DNA from: Salinivirgaceae bacterium
GTDB taxonomy: Bacteria > Bacteroidota > Bacteroidia > Bacteroidales > SZUA-534
Length of the DNA stretch: 64,000 nt
Reading direction: 5' to 3'
NCBI GenBank assembly: GCA_017645945.1
Contig: JAGCNL010000066.1
Span: 1-64,000 of the forward strand
Positions 1 to 8,040 of the stretch are shown here, in pieces (the stretch's first letter is position 1; every line of letters starts with the position of its first letter). A model generated the notes under the pieces. That model was not told the origin of the DNA, made no database searches, and saw nothing but the letters and a program-made list of their open reading frames with translations. Made by a program: the position numbers and the translations under genes.

Positions 1-1
1 G

Positions 2-460
2 TTCCTTGACAAAGAATTCCTTGATGTTGCTATGAGGCTCAACCCCGAAGTGAAAATGTGCCCTGGCAAGAATATTGAAAAGCGCGTGGTGCGTGAGGCA
101 TTTGCCGATATGCTGCCCGAAAGTGTCGCTTGGCGGCAGAAGGAGCAGTTCAGCGACGGTGTGGGCTACAGCTGGATTGACAGTCTGAAAGCCCTTACCG
201 CACACGCCGTTACTGATGAGCAGATGGCTCACGCCGCCGAGCGCTTCCCAATCAACCCGCCGATGAACAAAGAAGAGTACTACTACCGCTCGATTTTCGA
301 GGAGCACTTCCCAAGCGACTCTGCTGCCCGCAGTGTGCCACACGAGGCGTCGGTGGCCTGCTCAACAGCAATCGCCCTTGAATGGGATGCCGCCTGGAAG
401 AAAGTTAACGACCCCAGCGGCCGCGCCGTTAAGGATGTGCACGAGAACGGGTACAAATGA
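2..460 (+). CDS. asnB: Asparagine synthetase B, C-terminal part (5' end outside window)
   Basis: The reading frame is open from the first base of the window and ends at 460, giving the last ~152 residues of a class-II asparagine synthetase (glutamine-hydrolysing). Visible family features are FLD..FLDVAM near the start, the basic KMCPGKNIEKRVVREAF stretch of the synthetase domain, LPESVAWRQKEQFSDGVGYSWI, and the C-terminal EYYYRSIFEEHFP. The full protein makes asparagine from aspartate, glutamine and ATP in the cytoplasm. The glutaminase domain and ATP-binding loop lie outside the window, so intactness cannot be judged. A hairpin with a T-run follows at once, so this is the last gene of its transcript. 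Confidence 0.93.
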   Translation, partial: FLDKEFLDVAMRLNPEVKMCPGKNIEKRVVREAFADMLPESVAWRQKEQFSDGVGYSWIDSLKALTAHAVTDEQMAHAAERFPINPPMNKEEYYYRSIFEEHFPSDSAARSVPHEASVACSTAIALEWDAAWKKVNDPSGRAVKDVHENGYK

Positions 461-482
461 TTTGGTTATTAGATTGTTTGAA

Positions 483-516
483 AGCCGAATTCCGATAAGG
501 AGTTCGGCTTTTTTTT
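483..516 (+). terminator. Rho-independent terminator after asnB
   Basis: A 7-bp stem (agccgaa / ttcggct) is followed by a run of eight T, 23 bases past the asnB stop codon. Confidence 0.85.
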
Positions 517-554
517 GTTTTTAGAGTTTCGCTAGAATATTCGGAATAAAACAT

Positions 555-998
555 TTAACTATTTTGATATGAGCGAGCACCATTACCAAATGGTATTGAA
601 TGGAACTTGTAGTAGAAAGACCAAAGAAAACGACTCTCTAAATCTTTGGGGTCTTGGTTTTTAAGACAATAGAAAACATACACGTGAGCACCATAATGCC
701 GCATAAACTGATAGCGAGAACTATACCACAAATTTTCTGATTCGGGCTTGCTAACATTAATCAATGCTTGATAATGGTCGGTTAGACGTTGTTTTAGTTT
801 AGAGGATTGTCCTATATAGATTACTGGACTTTTGCCATTTGGATATATAAAATATGGTTTTTTCTTTGAAACAATCACGTATACACCGGACCTATAAGGT
901 AGTTCTTGGATTGCATTGAAATCTAACAAATCAAAATCAAAAGATTCGCCACGTGTAGGACGAAAATCTGGCATAAATGTTCTTATAAATGGTTTCAT
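555..998 (-). CDS. GIY-YIG domain protein
   Basis: This 147-residue protein has the two motifs of the GIY-YIG nuclease fold: SGVYVI at about residues 38-43 (GIY position) and VIYIGQSSKLKQRL at about 59-72 (YIG plus the conserved Arg). A later Glu (DPKDLESRFL) sits where the metal-binding Glu of the fold is expected. The size fits a stand-alone single-domain protein rather than UvrC or a homing endonuclease. The gene is clearly more A+T-rich than asnB and ilvC on either side, which suggests acquisition by transfer. Its cellular role is not known; a DNA-processing or defence role is inference. ATG start at 998. Confidence 0.75.
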   Translation of the reverse strand: MKPFIRTFMPDFRPTRGESFDFDLLDFNAIQELPYRSGVYVIVSKKKPYFIYPNGKSPVIYIGQSSKLKQRLTDHYQALINVSKPESENLWYSSRYQFMRHYGAHVYVFYCLKNQDPKDLESRFLWSFYYKFHSIPFGNGARSYQNS

Positions 999-1102
999 AA
1001 TTCAACATTTTAGTTTTTGTAAATTTAATGATAATTTGCAATAGAGAGTTGGATAGGATAATTTCTGGGATTTTTCGCGCCTATTATCTGGAACATAATT
1101 AA

Positions 1103-1289
1103 GCCCGGAACGGGCGGTATAACACAGGCAGGGGTGTGAACCCCTGCGCAAATATTCCCAACACAATTCAAGCCCTGACGGGGGCGACACTAAAATTGTT
1201 GATGTGTCACCCTTTCAGGGTTTTCCATTTTTACGTCATTAGTCCGTGGGTTGGCACCCACGGCTGTGATATTTCACCCTTTCAGGGTT
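1103..1289. repeat. Cluster of short palindromes, REP-like
   Basis: The 535-base gap between the GIY-YIG gene and ilvC holds no convincing gene. Instead it has six small hairpins: gcccg/cgggc (1103-1115), gcagggg/cccctgc (1128-1147), gccct/ggggc (1172-1185), accct/agggt (1209-1221), ccgtgggt/acccacgg (1244-1263) and a second accct/agggt copy (1276-1288). The 12-base string caccctttcagg occurs at both 1208 and 1275. This is the look of extragenic palindromic repeats seen in other Bacteroidota. From 1290 to 1533 I see only A+T-rich DNA leading to ilvC, with a small aggtc/gacct hairpin near 1330-1348. Confidence 0.65.
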
Positions 1290-1533
1290 TGGGTTTGTAC
1301 AACACAATTTTGTGAATTGTATTTTTAAAGGTCTCAAATCGTGACCTCAAAGGGAAAAACCACATCAAAAATCATTGTCGTCACGCATTTACAGGCCCTT
1401 TGGACGATTATTTCCACAAAAATCATCAAAAACAAAAAAACTTCGTGGAAAATTGCTGAAAGTCTTTTACTTTCGCCGTTCGAAAATTTTGATTCGTTAA
1501 AAGCGGTAAAAGTTTAATTAAAAACAAAATAAA

Positions 1534-2577
1534 ATGGCACAAATGAATTTTGGCGGTGTTATCGAGAACGTGATGACCCGCGAAGAGTTTCCATTGGAAA
1601 AAGCACGTGAAATATTAAAGAACGAGACCATCGCCGTTATCGGTTATGGCGTTCAGGGTCCTGGCCAGTCGCTTAACCTGCGCGACAACGGCTTCAACGT
1701 TATCGTTGGCCAACGTGAGGGCAAGACTTACGACAAGGCTGTTGCCGACGGTTGGATTCCGGGCAAGACTCTCTTCTCGATTGAAGAGGCTGCTGAGCGC
1801 GGCACAATCGTAATGTGCCTGTTGTCAGACGCTGCTGTAATGTCAGTTTGGCCGTCACTTCAGAAACACTTGAAACCGGGCAATGCTCTCTACTTCTCGC
1901 ACGGTTTCGCCATCACCTGGAACGATCGCACAGGCGTTGTTCCTGCAAAAGACATCGACGTTATCATGGTTGCACCGAAGGGTTCGGGTACATCTCTTCG
2001 TACAATGTTCCTTGAGGGCCGCGGCTTGAACTCGTCATACGCTGTTTACCAGGACGCTACAGGCCGTGCAATGGACCGCACTTTGGCTCTTGGCATCGGC
2101 ATCGGCTCGGGCTATCTGTTCGAGACAACATTCCAACGTGAGGCCACTTCTGACCTTACCGGTGAGCGCGGCTCACTGATGGGCGCCATCCAAGGCTTGC
2201 TGCTGGCTCAATACGAGGTTCTGCGAGAGCACGGACACACCCCGTCAGAGGCATTCAACGAGACTGTTGAGGAGTTGACACAATCGCTTATGCCGCTGTT
2301 CGCAAAGAACGGTATGGACTGGATGTATGCAAACTGCTCGACAACCGCACAGCGCGGTGCTCTCGACTGGTTCCCGCGTTTCCACGATGCTGTTAAACCT
2401 GTTCTTGAGTGGCTTTACCTGTCAGTTAAGACTGGTAACGAGGCTCAGATTTCTATCGACAGCAACTCGAAACCTGACTACCGCGTTGGTCTTGAGAAAG
2501 AGTTGAAAGCCCTTCGCGAAAGCGAGATGTGGCAGACTGCCGTTACCGTTCGCAAACTGCGTCCGGAAAACAATTAA
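1534..2577 (+). CDS. ilvC: Ketol-acid reductoisomerase
   Basis: The product (347 residues) converts acetolactate or acetohydroxybutyrate to the dihydroxy acids of valine, leucine and isoleucine synthesis, using NADPH and Mg2+. The Rossmann motif IAVIGYGVQGPGQ lies at about residues 33-45 and is followed by LNLRDNG. The family signatures APKGSGTSLR (about 147) and EATSDLTGERGSLMGAI (about 203) are present; the latter carries the metal-binding acidic residues. Length fits the short form of the enzyme. Unlike many bacteria, ilvB, ilvN and ilvD are not adjacent. A terminator follows directly, so the gene appears to be transcribed alone. Confidence 0.96.
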   Translation: MAQMNFGGVIENVMTREEFPLEKAREILKNETIAVIGYGVQGPGQSLNLRDNGFNVIVGQREGKTYDKAVADGWIPGKTLFSIEEAAERGTIVMCLLSDAAVMSVWPSLQKHLKPGNALYFSHGFAITWNDRTGVVPAKDIDVIMVAPKGSGTSLRTMFLEGRGLNSSYAVYQDATGRAMDRTLALGIGIGSGYLFETTFQREATSDLTGERGSLMGAIQGLLLAQYEVLREHGHTPSEAFNETVEELTQSLMPLFAKNGMDWMYANCSTTAQRGALDWFPRFHDAVKPVLEWLYLSVKTGNEAQISIDSNSKPDYRVGLEKELKALRESEMWQTAVTVRKLRPENN

Positions 2578-2600
2578 TGCAAATTGTGATTTTTGATAAG

Positions 2601-2629
2601 GCCGCTTCCGGAAGGGGGCGGCTTTTTTT
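2601..2629 (+). terminator. Terminator after ilvC
   Basis: A G+C-rich hairpin (gccgcttcc / gggggcggc, with one wobble) is followed by seven T. It begins 24 bases after the ilvC stop. Confidence 0.85.
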
Positions 2630-2691
2630 GTGCCGATGGTTGCTAAAACCCGAAACAATAGTATTTTTATGGATTGTTGAAAACACTGATT

Positions 2692-3192
2692 ATGAAATTT
2701 CTAAAAGAACTATTCGGATACGTGTTGGGCGGAATTCTGTTTGTCGGACTGATGCCCACAGTGATGTGGCTGCTGTCCGGACGCCCCGAACTGCTGCCAA
2801 TCGGCACCGTGCAACTTGTTGTAAGCGTTGTAATTATGATTGTTGGTTTGGCAATGAGCGTGTGGTCGATTGTTTATATGCGATGCAAAGGCAACGGCAA
2901 CCCGATGGACGCCTTCGGGCATGAGGTTGCGCCCCGCACCAGCCATCTGATGACCGACGGACCTTACCGCATTAGCCGCAACCCAATGCTCACGGGCACA
3001 TTTGTCTATCTGACAGGCGTTTGTGTATGGATAGCAACGTGGCAGGCGGTGGCAGTGTTTGTGGTTTTCATTGTGATAATGCTTGTACAGGTGAGCACTG
3101 AGGAGAAGCGTCTGCGCCGCGATTTTGGCGACGAGTATACCGAGTATTGCCGCCGCACCGGACGGTTCACTCCGTTCTCATTCCGCAAATAG
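2692..3192 (+). CDS. Isoprenylcysteine carboxyl methyltransferase-like membrane protein
   Basis: A 166-residue multi-pass membrane protein with the ICMT/phospholipid-methyltransferase signature in its second half: GPYRISRNPM (about residues 90-99), a hydrophobic pair, then EEKRLRRDFGDEYTEYCRRTGRF. In related enzymes these segments bind S-adenosylmethionine and the lipid substrate at the inner membrane. The substrate here cannot be told from sequence; the family also includes enzymes acting on fatty or phospholipid head groups. An in-frame ATG 18 bases upstream (2674) is an alternative start; I prefer 2692 because the protein then begins MKFLKELFGYV, typical of a membrane N-terminus. Single gene, convergent with the GSCFA gene. 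Confidence 0.8.
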   Translation: MKFLKELFGYVLGGILFVGLMPTVMWLLSGRPELLPIGTVQLVVSVVIMIVGLAMSVWSIVYMRCKGNGNPMDAFGHEVAPRTSHLMTDGPYRISRNPMLTGTFVYLTGVCVWIATWQAVAVFVVFIVIMLVQVSTEEKRLRRDFGDEYTEYCRRTGRFTPFSFRK

Positions 3193-3217
3193 AGAGAATT
3201 CGAAACGCTCCAATCTG

Positions 3218-4210
3218 TTAGTTCCCAGTATTTTGCGTCATCTTTTTCCAATGGCTGATTTCTTGTGAGAAATCGACTTCGGGATGTTGCGTCGCCAATT
3301 GTTGAACCAAGCCCAACTGATTGGTGATGAATTGCTTATACTCGTCAGTGTTTGGGTTTAAGGGGCGGTGCTCAATGGCTGCCTTAATCTTTGCAATGTT
3401 GTCCATCAGAGCAAGGTCCTGCTGGCTGAAGCAGTTTTCGCGCAGTTGTTGCCAAATATAATCGACAGCCATATCGGAAGGATGAACCATATCGTTGGCG
3501 TAGAAACGGTAGTCGCGCAGGTCGTCCATCATGATTTCGTACGATGGGAAATAATGCACGTTGCCGAAATGCCGCACAAGTTGGTCGGCAGCTAAAAGCA
3601 AGGTTGATTTGCTGAGCTGGTTATCGTGGGCACCGTCACGCAGATGGCGTACAGGGCTGACCGTCAATACAATTTGCAATCCCGGATTTATGGCCGACAA
3701 ATGTTCAAACAACTCCGTGTATCTATCGGTAATATCATGAACATTAAGCATCTGGCGCTCGAAATTGTTGGCTGGCAGTTTGTGGCAGTTTGCAACCACG
3801 CGTCCGTCGGCTTTGTTACGATAAATGTAGGCTGTGCCAAATGTCAAAATCAGTACGCTGGCCTTCATTAATTGTTTGTGTGCCAAACTGATGCCGTCAT
3901 TCATCCGTTGCAGGGCATCTTGTTTGTCGGGTGACGAGAACCGACCATGAAACATCAGGTTTGACCACAGTCCGTTGTGCTCAAAAACATCGCTTTCGCA
4001 AACCGGCGAGCCTTCAATCGCTTTGTCAACGGTTTCGGCAATCGACTCCGGGTTGAACAGGATTCCCATCGGATTGACAACAACATTCATTTTGGCGGCA
4101 GACAGCTTCTGCCCAATGTTCTCAGTGAAGCACGAGCCAAGCATCAGAATTTTGTCGGCGTAGCCAAGCTTGAATCCAGCGTTTATGTTAATGGGTGTGC
4201 GGAAATCCAT
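3218..4210 (-). CDS. GSCFA domain protein
   Basis: A 330-residue protein with the family-defining string LGSCFTENIG near residue 25 and the later conserved segments VNPMGILFNP, LTFGTAYIY and LTVSPVRHLRDG. The final third has ANDMVHPSDMAVDYIW, resembling the block-V Asp-x-x-His of SGNH/GDSL esterases, so a hydrolase fold is plausible, with the Ser of GSCF as the candidate nucleophile. The biological substrate is unknown. Start: an ATG at 4210 opens MDFRTPINI; a longer reading from a TTG at 4234 is possible but less likely. Convergent with the methyltransferase gene, 25 bases away. Confidence 0.85.
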   Translation of the reverse strand: MDFRTPININAGFKLGYADKILMLGSCFTENIGQKLSAAKMNVVVNPMGILFNPESIAETVDKAIEGSPVCESDVFEHNGLWSNLMFHGRFSSPDKQDALQRMNDGISLAHKQLMKASVLILTFGTAYIYRNKADGRVVANCHKLPANNFERQMLNVHDITDRYTELFEHLSAINPGLQIVLTVSPVRHLRDGAHDNQLSKSTLLLAADQLVRHFGNVHYFPSYEIMMDDLRDYRFYANDMVHPSDMAVDYIWQQLRENCFSQQDLALMDNIAKIKAAIEHRPLNPNTDEYKQFITNQLGLVQQLATQHPEVDFSQEISHWKKMTQNTGN

Positions 4211-4304
4211 TTTGTCTGTCAGTTTGTTTGGCAAATATAGTCAAGATTTAGGGATTAAAATTTTGGCTCTGACCAATTTGAGATAAAAACAGCCATAAAA
4301 ACAA

Positions 4305-4336
4305 AAACCCTTCCAACTGTCTGTTAGAAGGGTTTT
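4305..4336 (-). terminator. Terminator of tRNA-Leu(CAA)
   Basis: On the minus strand, aaacccttct pairs with ggaagggttt and is followed by a T-rich run. It ends the tRNA transcript 7 bases beyond the tRNA. Confidence 0.8.
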
Positions 4337-4343
4337 TCCTGAG

Positions 4344-4427
4344 TACCCGGAGCCGGGGTCGAACCGGCACAGGGGTGAACCTACTGGTGTTTGAGACCAG
4401 CGCGTCTACCGATTCCGCCATCCGGGC
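4344..4427 (-). tRNA. tRNA-Leu (anticodon CAA)
   Basis: An 84-base class-II tRNA with a long variable arm. The acceptor stem GCCCGGA/TCCGGGT (one G-U), the anticodon stem CTGGT/ACCAG around loop CTCAAAC, and the T-loop TTCGACC are all intact. CCA is not encoded. It reads the UUG codon. Confidence 0.95.
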
Positions 4428-4484
4428 ATCGTTTTAGGCTCGCAAATATAGATAATTTCAATAACCTCACAAACTTTTTTTGAA

Positions 4485-4718
4485 TCACTCTACCTCCTCA
4501 TAATCAACATATTCGCCATCGCTTTGATGGAAATGTTTCTTGTTGCCGCCAGTTTTTGAGTAGATTATCTGTCCGTCGGCGTATTGAGTGCGACCTTCGT
4601 CGGCATGTTTTTCGGCCTGGCGCTGCATTCGGCGCAGTTTGAATTTGAAAATCGTAATGCCCAGAAATACAATAAGGTAAATCAGAGCAAAAAACAATAT
4701 CAGTCCGGTTATTATCAT
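4485..4718 (-). CDS. DUF4834-type small membrane protein
   Basis: A 77-residue protein with one N-terminal membrane helix (about residues 2-24, MIITGLILFFALIYLIVFLG), followed by a basic cytoplasmic stretch (FKLRRMQRQAEKH) and a polar tail ending in DGEYVDYEEVE. This layout (short N-terminal helix, GGNKKHF..DGEYVDYEE tail) matches what I recall of the DUF4834 proteins of Bacteroidales, whose function is unknown. Its ATG overlaps the stop of the upstream gene (ATGA), so the two are translated from one message. Confidence 0.65.
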   Translation of the reverse strand: MIITGLILFFALIYLIVFLGITIFKFKLRRMQRQAEKHADEGRTQYADGQIIYSKTGGNKKHFHQSDGEYVDYEEVE

Positions 4719-5278
4719 ATCTGATTGTTGTAGATGATTAGTATTGAACTGAATAACGCCAAAGCGGCCTGAATCCAGCCGTTATATATATGGTGCAACC
4801 GAGTTTGTTTGCGCCCAGCAATGCTTGTGATTAGCAGTGCGGCGAAAAACAACGGCGCGAAGTACCAAACCTTTGAGCAACTGACGTTTAGCAGTCCGAA
4901 ACCTATCGAATAGATGAATGTGTTGATACCTGTCAGAACTGATAGAGCCGCCAGTCCGCTAACGACTGTCGGATTGATGCTACGCCGCATTTGCGAGGTT
5001 TTGAGTCCGTCGTAAACCAATTTCACGGCAAGCAGAAACATCAGGCTGGCGGCAAACCAAGTGGCTGTTGTGCCGTCGAGCCAGGCGGTGCCCAGATAGC
5101 CCAAAGCAAGCCCGCCAGCGGCAAGCAGCATCACAAATGCCGCCGACACTGCAAACCTCAGCAGAACAGCGCTAACAGACCACCGCTTGTCGAGAAATGC
5201 GGCTGTCAGCCCCATCGACACCACATCGAGCGTTGAGGCCACTGCGAATATCAGGAATAGAACAGTGCCTAAAGTCAT
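4715..5278 (-). CDS. Multi-pass membrane protein, MntP-like
   Basis: A 187-residue protein of about six membrane helices in two halves. Each half opens with a polar residue in a helix, STLDVVSMGLTAAF (about 16-29) and LTGINTFIYSIGFGLL (about 114-129), which resembles the duplicated acidic motif of MntP-type manganese exporters (LDAFA / LDAMAVG). In the second half the usual Asp is Asn, and overall identity looks low, so Mn2+ export is only a guess. Start and stop overlap with both neighbours by four bases, which indicates translational coupling in a three-gene operon with the 907-residue protein upstream. Confidence 0.5.
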   Translation of the reverse strand: MTLGTVLFLIFAVASTLDVVSMGLTAAFLDKRWSVSAVLLRFAVSAAFVMLLAAGGLALGYLGTAWLDGTTATWFAASLMFLLAVKLVYDGLKTSQMRRSINPTVVSGLAALSVLTGINTFIYSIGFGLLNVSCSKVWYFAPLFFAALLITSIAGRKQTRLHHIYNGWIQAALALFSSILIIYNNQI

Positions 5279-7998
5279 TTATTTATCTTATAATTAAACA
5301 AATACTGGTCGTTGCCGCCGACAATCAGATTGTAGTACGGCTGCCCGGCCTGCATCACACCAATGCTGAACCGCGTTTTTCCGCGAAGCGGGAACCCTGG
5401 CAGCGATTGACCTTTGGAGTCAATCAAGTAGATGTTGGCCGATTCGGTTTCGGTGATTCCGATGGCCGTTTGAGTGCTTGAGAATCTGTAGTATGCTGGC
5501 CGTTGGGTTATCGGCTCACCGAATTTCCGTTCAAAAATCTTTTCGCCGTCAAACGTGAAAACCGAAAGCATATTGCTGTCGGCAAAGATGAGTTCGGGCG
5601 TGGCGTCGCCGCAAATATCCTCAATATCAAAGAAATGCTTCGGTGAGAAATCGCCCACCTTGCGTTGGGTGATGGTCCCGTCGAAATGTAGGAAGCAGAG
5701 AGTGCCGTCGGATGACGTGAGCACAAGCGACGGGTCGGATTTGCCCTGCCCGATGAGAGTCAGGTTGTTGTTGACCGACGGGTTGATGCGCTCGCTGTAA
5801 TCAACGCGCATGTTGCCGCGGCGGTCGATGAGGCAGACGCGCTCCGAATCGGTTATCGAAATATAGTCTTTACCGCCATTGATAAAATGCTGCGCAGGCG
5901 CTGTTGGCACGTGGTTGGCACGATGGAGCATGAAATCGGGCAGTGTTTTGCCGTCGATTGAATAAACGTGGATGTCGGCATTCGCGCACTCCACAAACAG
6001 CCGGTAGTTTTTGGTCTTCGTGTAGTCGAACACAGAAACTGGCAGGTGAGTAGACGACGGCAGCGCAATCGGATAGCGCTCAACATGATTGCCGTTGCGG
6101 TCAACCAGATACATTTTCGTGGCTGTGTTGAAGAACATCTGCAGCTTGCCATTTCGGTAATAATCAATCTGTTGCACACCGCCGATTATCGGCTCGTCGA
6201 TTTGTTTCTTCCACAAGATACGGCCGGCGGCGTTGATGAGGTAGATATTGTTCCGCAGGTCTTGAATAAAGATTTCCTTCTCGCCGGTGTTGTGATTTTC
6301 AACCAGCACGGGTTTGAATGCGGCAAGTGTGTCGAGGTGCGTCTCCCATAGCGTTGAGGCCGAGTTTGATTGCGTTGGCTGATGGCGCAGGAAGGTGTTA
6401 TGATACAGGAACCCGTTTTCCGACGAGAACTGCCAAATCAGTCCGTAGAAATTGCTGAAATCAGCCTGGTTGTTATGGTAGCAGGTGATGTTCTCGCTCG
6501 ACAGAATGCGGCTCAGCAGCGTCTCGGCACCATTCAGCGACACAAACGAGCAGAAGTTCGACTTGTTGGTTATGTAGTTGCTGAACTGGTCGAAATCAGG
6601 GTCATACTGCAGTTTTTTGTGAAGCACATTGTCGTACAGAAAGCGCGACAGCACCGCATACGTGTCGCCAAAGACGAGCGCGTTGTCGATTTGGCAGACA
6701 AACTGCGCCTTGCAATGGCTGAACCACGGGCCGAAAATGCGTGCAGGCACTTGTGTCAGAGGCATCTCATAGATGTCGAACCGCGTATCGTTGTCGATTT
6801 TAAACACCTGAACATTAGGGCTTTCCGTCCGACCTTTCACAAAATAGTCGAGCAGATGGCCAGCCTCGTAACTGCCTTTGGTTTCGATGGCGCAGACCGA
6901 CGAGCCGTCGGGCATGGCAATCAGCATTATGCCGTGGCTGAAATTTTCGGTTATCTGATTCAGCACCAGATTGCCAAACTTCTCTTTCACAGAGTTTTGG
7001 TTGGTCTGATGGCGGTTCAGTTGCCCCACACTCTCCATATATGACTCCAGCGAGCGCTGATATTTTTGGAAATTACTGATTCCCAGCCAAGTGAAACCAT
7101 TCACATCCATCGGAACCTTCTTTATCAGGTCCGACGACACTGCTTCCTGCCCATCGAATAGTTGCGACCATTGGTTTTTGACCGCATTCTGAAGAGTGAA
7201 CCCGTTCACCATCCAGATGTTGTCTTTCAGAGTGAGGTCGAAACCGCCCCAGTCCGAAAGCGACTGAATGGCCATATCGCTGAACAGATTGTTGACGAAC
7301 TGCTTCTGAATGTACGGGTTAAGAAATTTAAACTGAAGATATACATTGGCATCCACGTTCTTGCCCGACCATTGGCGGACCTTCACAAATGGTGGATTCT
7401 GGTTCATTCCGTAGCCGCTTTCAGTCTGCCGTACCGACTCCTGGAGCAGCATCTCGTTGGTCGATGCAATCAGATAACCCTGATGGAACGTCATGAAAAT
7501 CTGCGTTTTGCCATTCTGATGTTCCAACTTGCAGATTTTGGCCTCGTTGTATTTTGTGTAGCTGATTTTTCCAAGTGACTCAATGCGGCGGGTAATGGCC
7601 TCAAGGGCCCGTCTGCCGTGCAGGTTCGAGCTGAAGGCCATCACGGCCAGTGGCTCATAGTTCGACATGTTGGTGTTGTGGAACGACACCACAAGCGGCA
7701 ATCCGCGGAACATTTCGGCAAATTCGGCATCGTTCTTCAGCAGCGAGTCGAGTGCCGACAGATTCATCGCAAAATCAGCAGCGCAGCCAATCTCGCTGAT
7801 ATCGGCGAAAACCTTATTCGCTTGTGTTTTCTTAAGCAGTCCGGGAATGTCTTTAAATTCGATGATGGCGGCTGTGTTCACTGGCACCGCATCAATAGCC
7901 GACCCGGCATTGTTCTGCTGATGCTTGAAATAGATATAGGATCCGGCCATTGCTGCCGCCACCGCCACTATCGCAATTATGATTAATCCTTTTTTCAT
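5275..7998 (-). CDS. Membrane-anchored protein with DUF3352-like and beta-propeller regions
   Basis: A 907-residue protein. Residues 4-22 form an N-terminal membrane anchor (IIIAIVAVAAAMAGSYIYF). The first half (about 35-520) looks like DUF3352: VPVNTAAIIEFKD, LPLVVSFHN, HQGYLIASTNEMLLQESVRQ. The second half (about 560-900) has repeated strands of the PQQ/quinoprotein type, for example GRILWKKQIDEPI, YLVDRNGNHVERYPI and DSKGQSLPGFPLRG, which suggests a beta-propeller outside the cytoplasmic membrane. No enzymatic motif was recognised. It lies 42 bases downstream of PBP1A and overlaps the next gene by four bases, so an envelope-linked role is plausible. Confidence 0.6.
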   Translation of the reverse strand: MKKGLIIIAIVAVAAAMAGSYIYFKHQQNNAGSAIDAVPVNTAAIIEFKDIPGLLKKTQANKVFADISEIGCAADFAMNLSALDSLLKNDAEFAEMFRGLPLVVSFHNTNMSNYEPLAVMAFSSNLHGRRALEAITRRIESLGKISYTKYNEAKICKLEHQNGKTQIFMTFHQGYLIASTNEMLLQESVRQTESGYGMNQNPPFVKVRQWSGKNVDANVYLQFKFLNPYIQKQFVNNLFSDMAIQSLSDWGGFDLTLKDNIWMVNGFTLQNAVKNQWSQLFDGQEAVSSDLIKKVPMDVNGFTWLGISNFQKYQRSLESYMESVGQLNRHQTNQNSVKEKFGNLVLNQITENFSHGIMLIAMPDGSSVCAIETKGSYEAGHLLDYFVKGRTESPNVQVFKIDNDTRFDIYEMPLTQVPARIFGPWFSHCKAQFVCQIDNALVFGDTYAVLSRFLYDNVLHKKLQYDPDFDQFSNYITNKSNFCSFVSLNGAETLLSRILSSENITCYHNNQADFSNFYGLIWQFSSENGFLYHNTFLRHQPTQSNSASTLWETHLDTLAAFKPVLVENHNTGEKEIFIQDLRNNIYLINAAGRILWKKQIDEPIIGGVQQIDYYRNGKLQMFFNTATKMYLVDRNGNHVERYPIALPSSTHLPVSVFDYTKTKNYRLFVECANADIHVYSIDGKTLPDFMLHRANHVPTAPAQHFINGGKDYISITDSERVCLIDRRGNMRVDYSERINPSVNNNLTLIGQGKSDPSLVLTSSDGTLCFLHFDGTITQRKVGDFSPKHFFDIEDICGDATPELIFADSNMLSVFTFDGEKIFERKFGEPITQRPAYYRFSSTQTAIGITETESANIYLIDSKGQSLPGFPLRGKTRFSIGVMQAGQPYYNLIVGGNDQYLFNYKINK

Positions 7999-8040
7999 TC
8001 TCCGCGCTTTTTAGGATCAGGATAGCAGTTTGATTATCAA

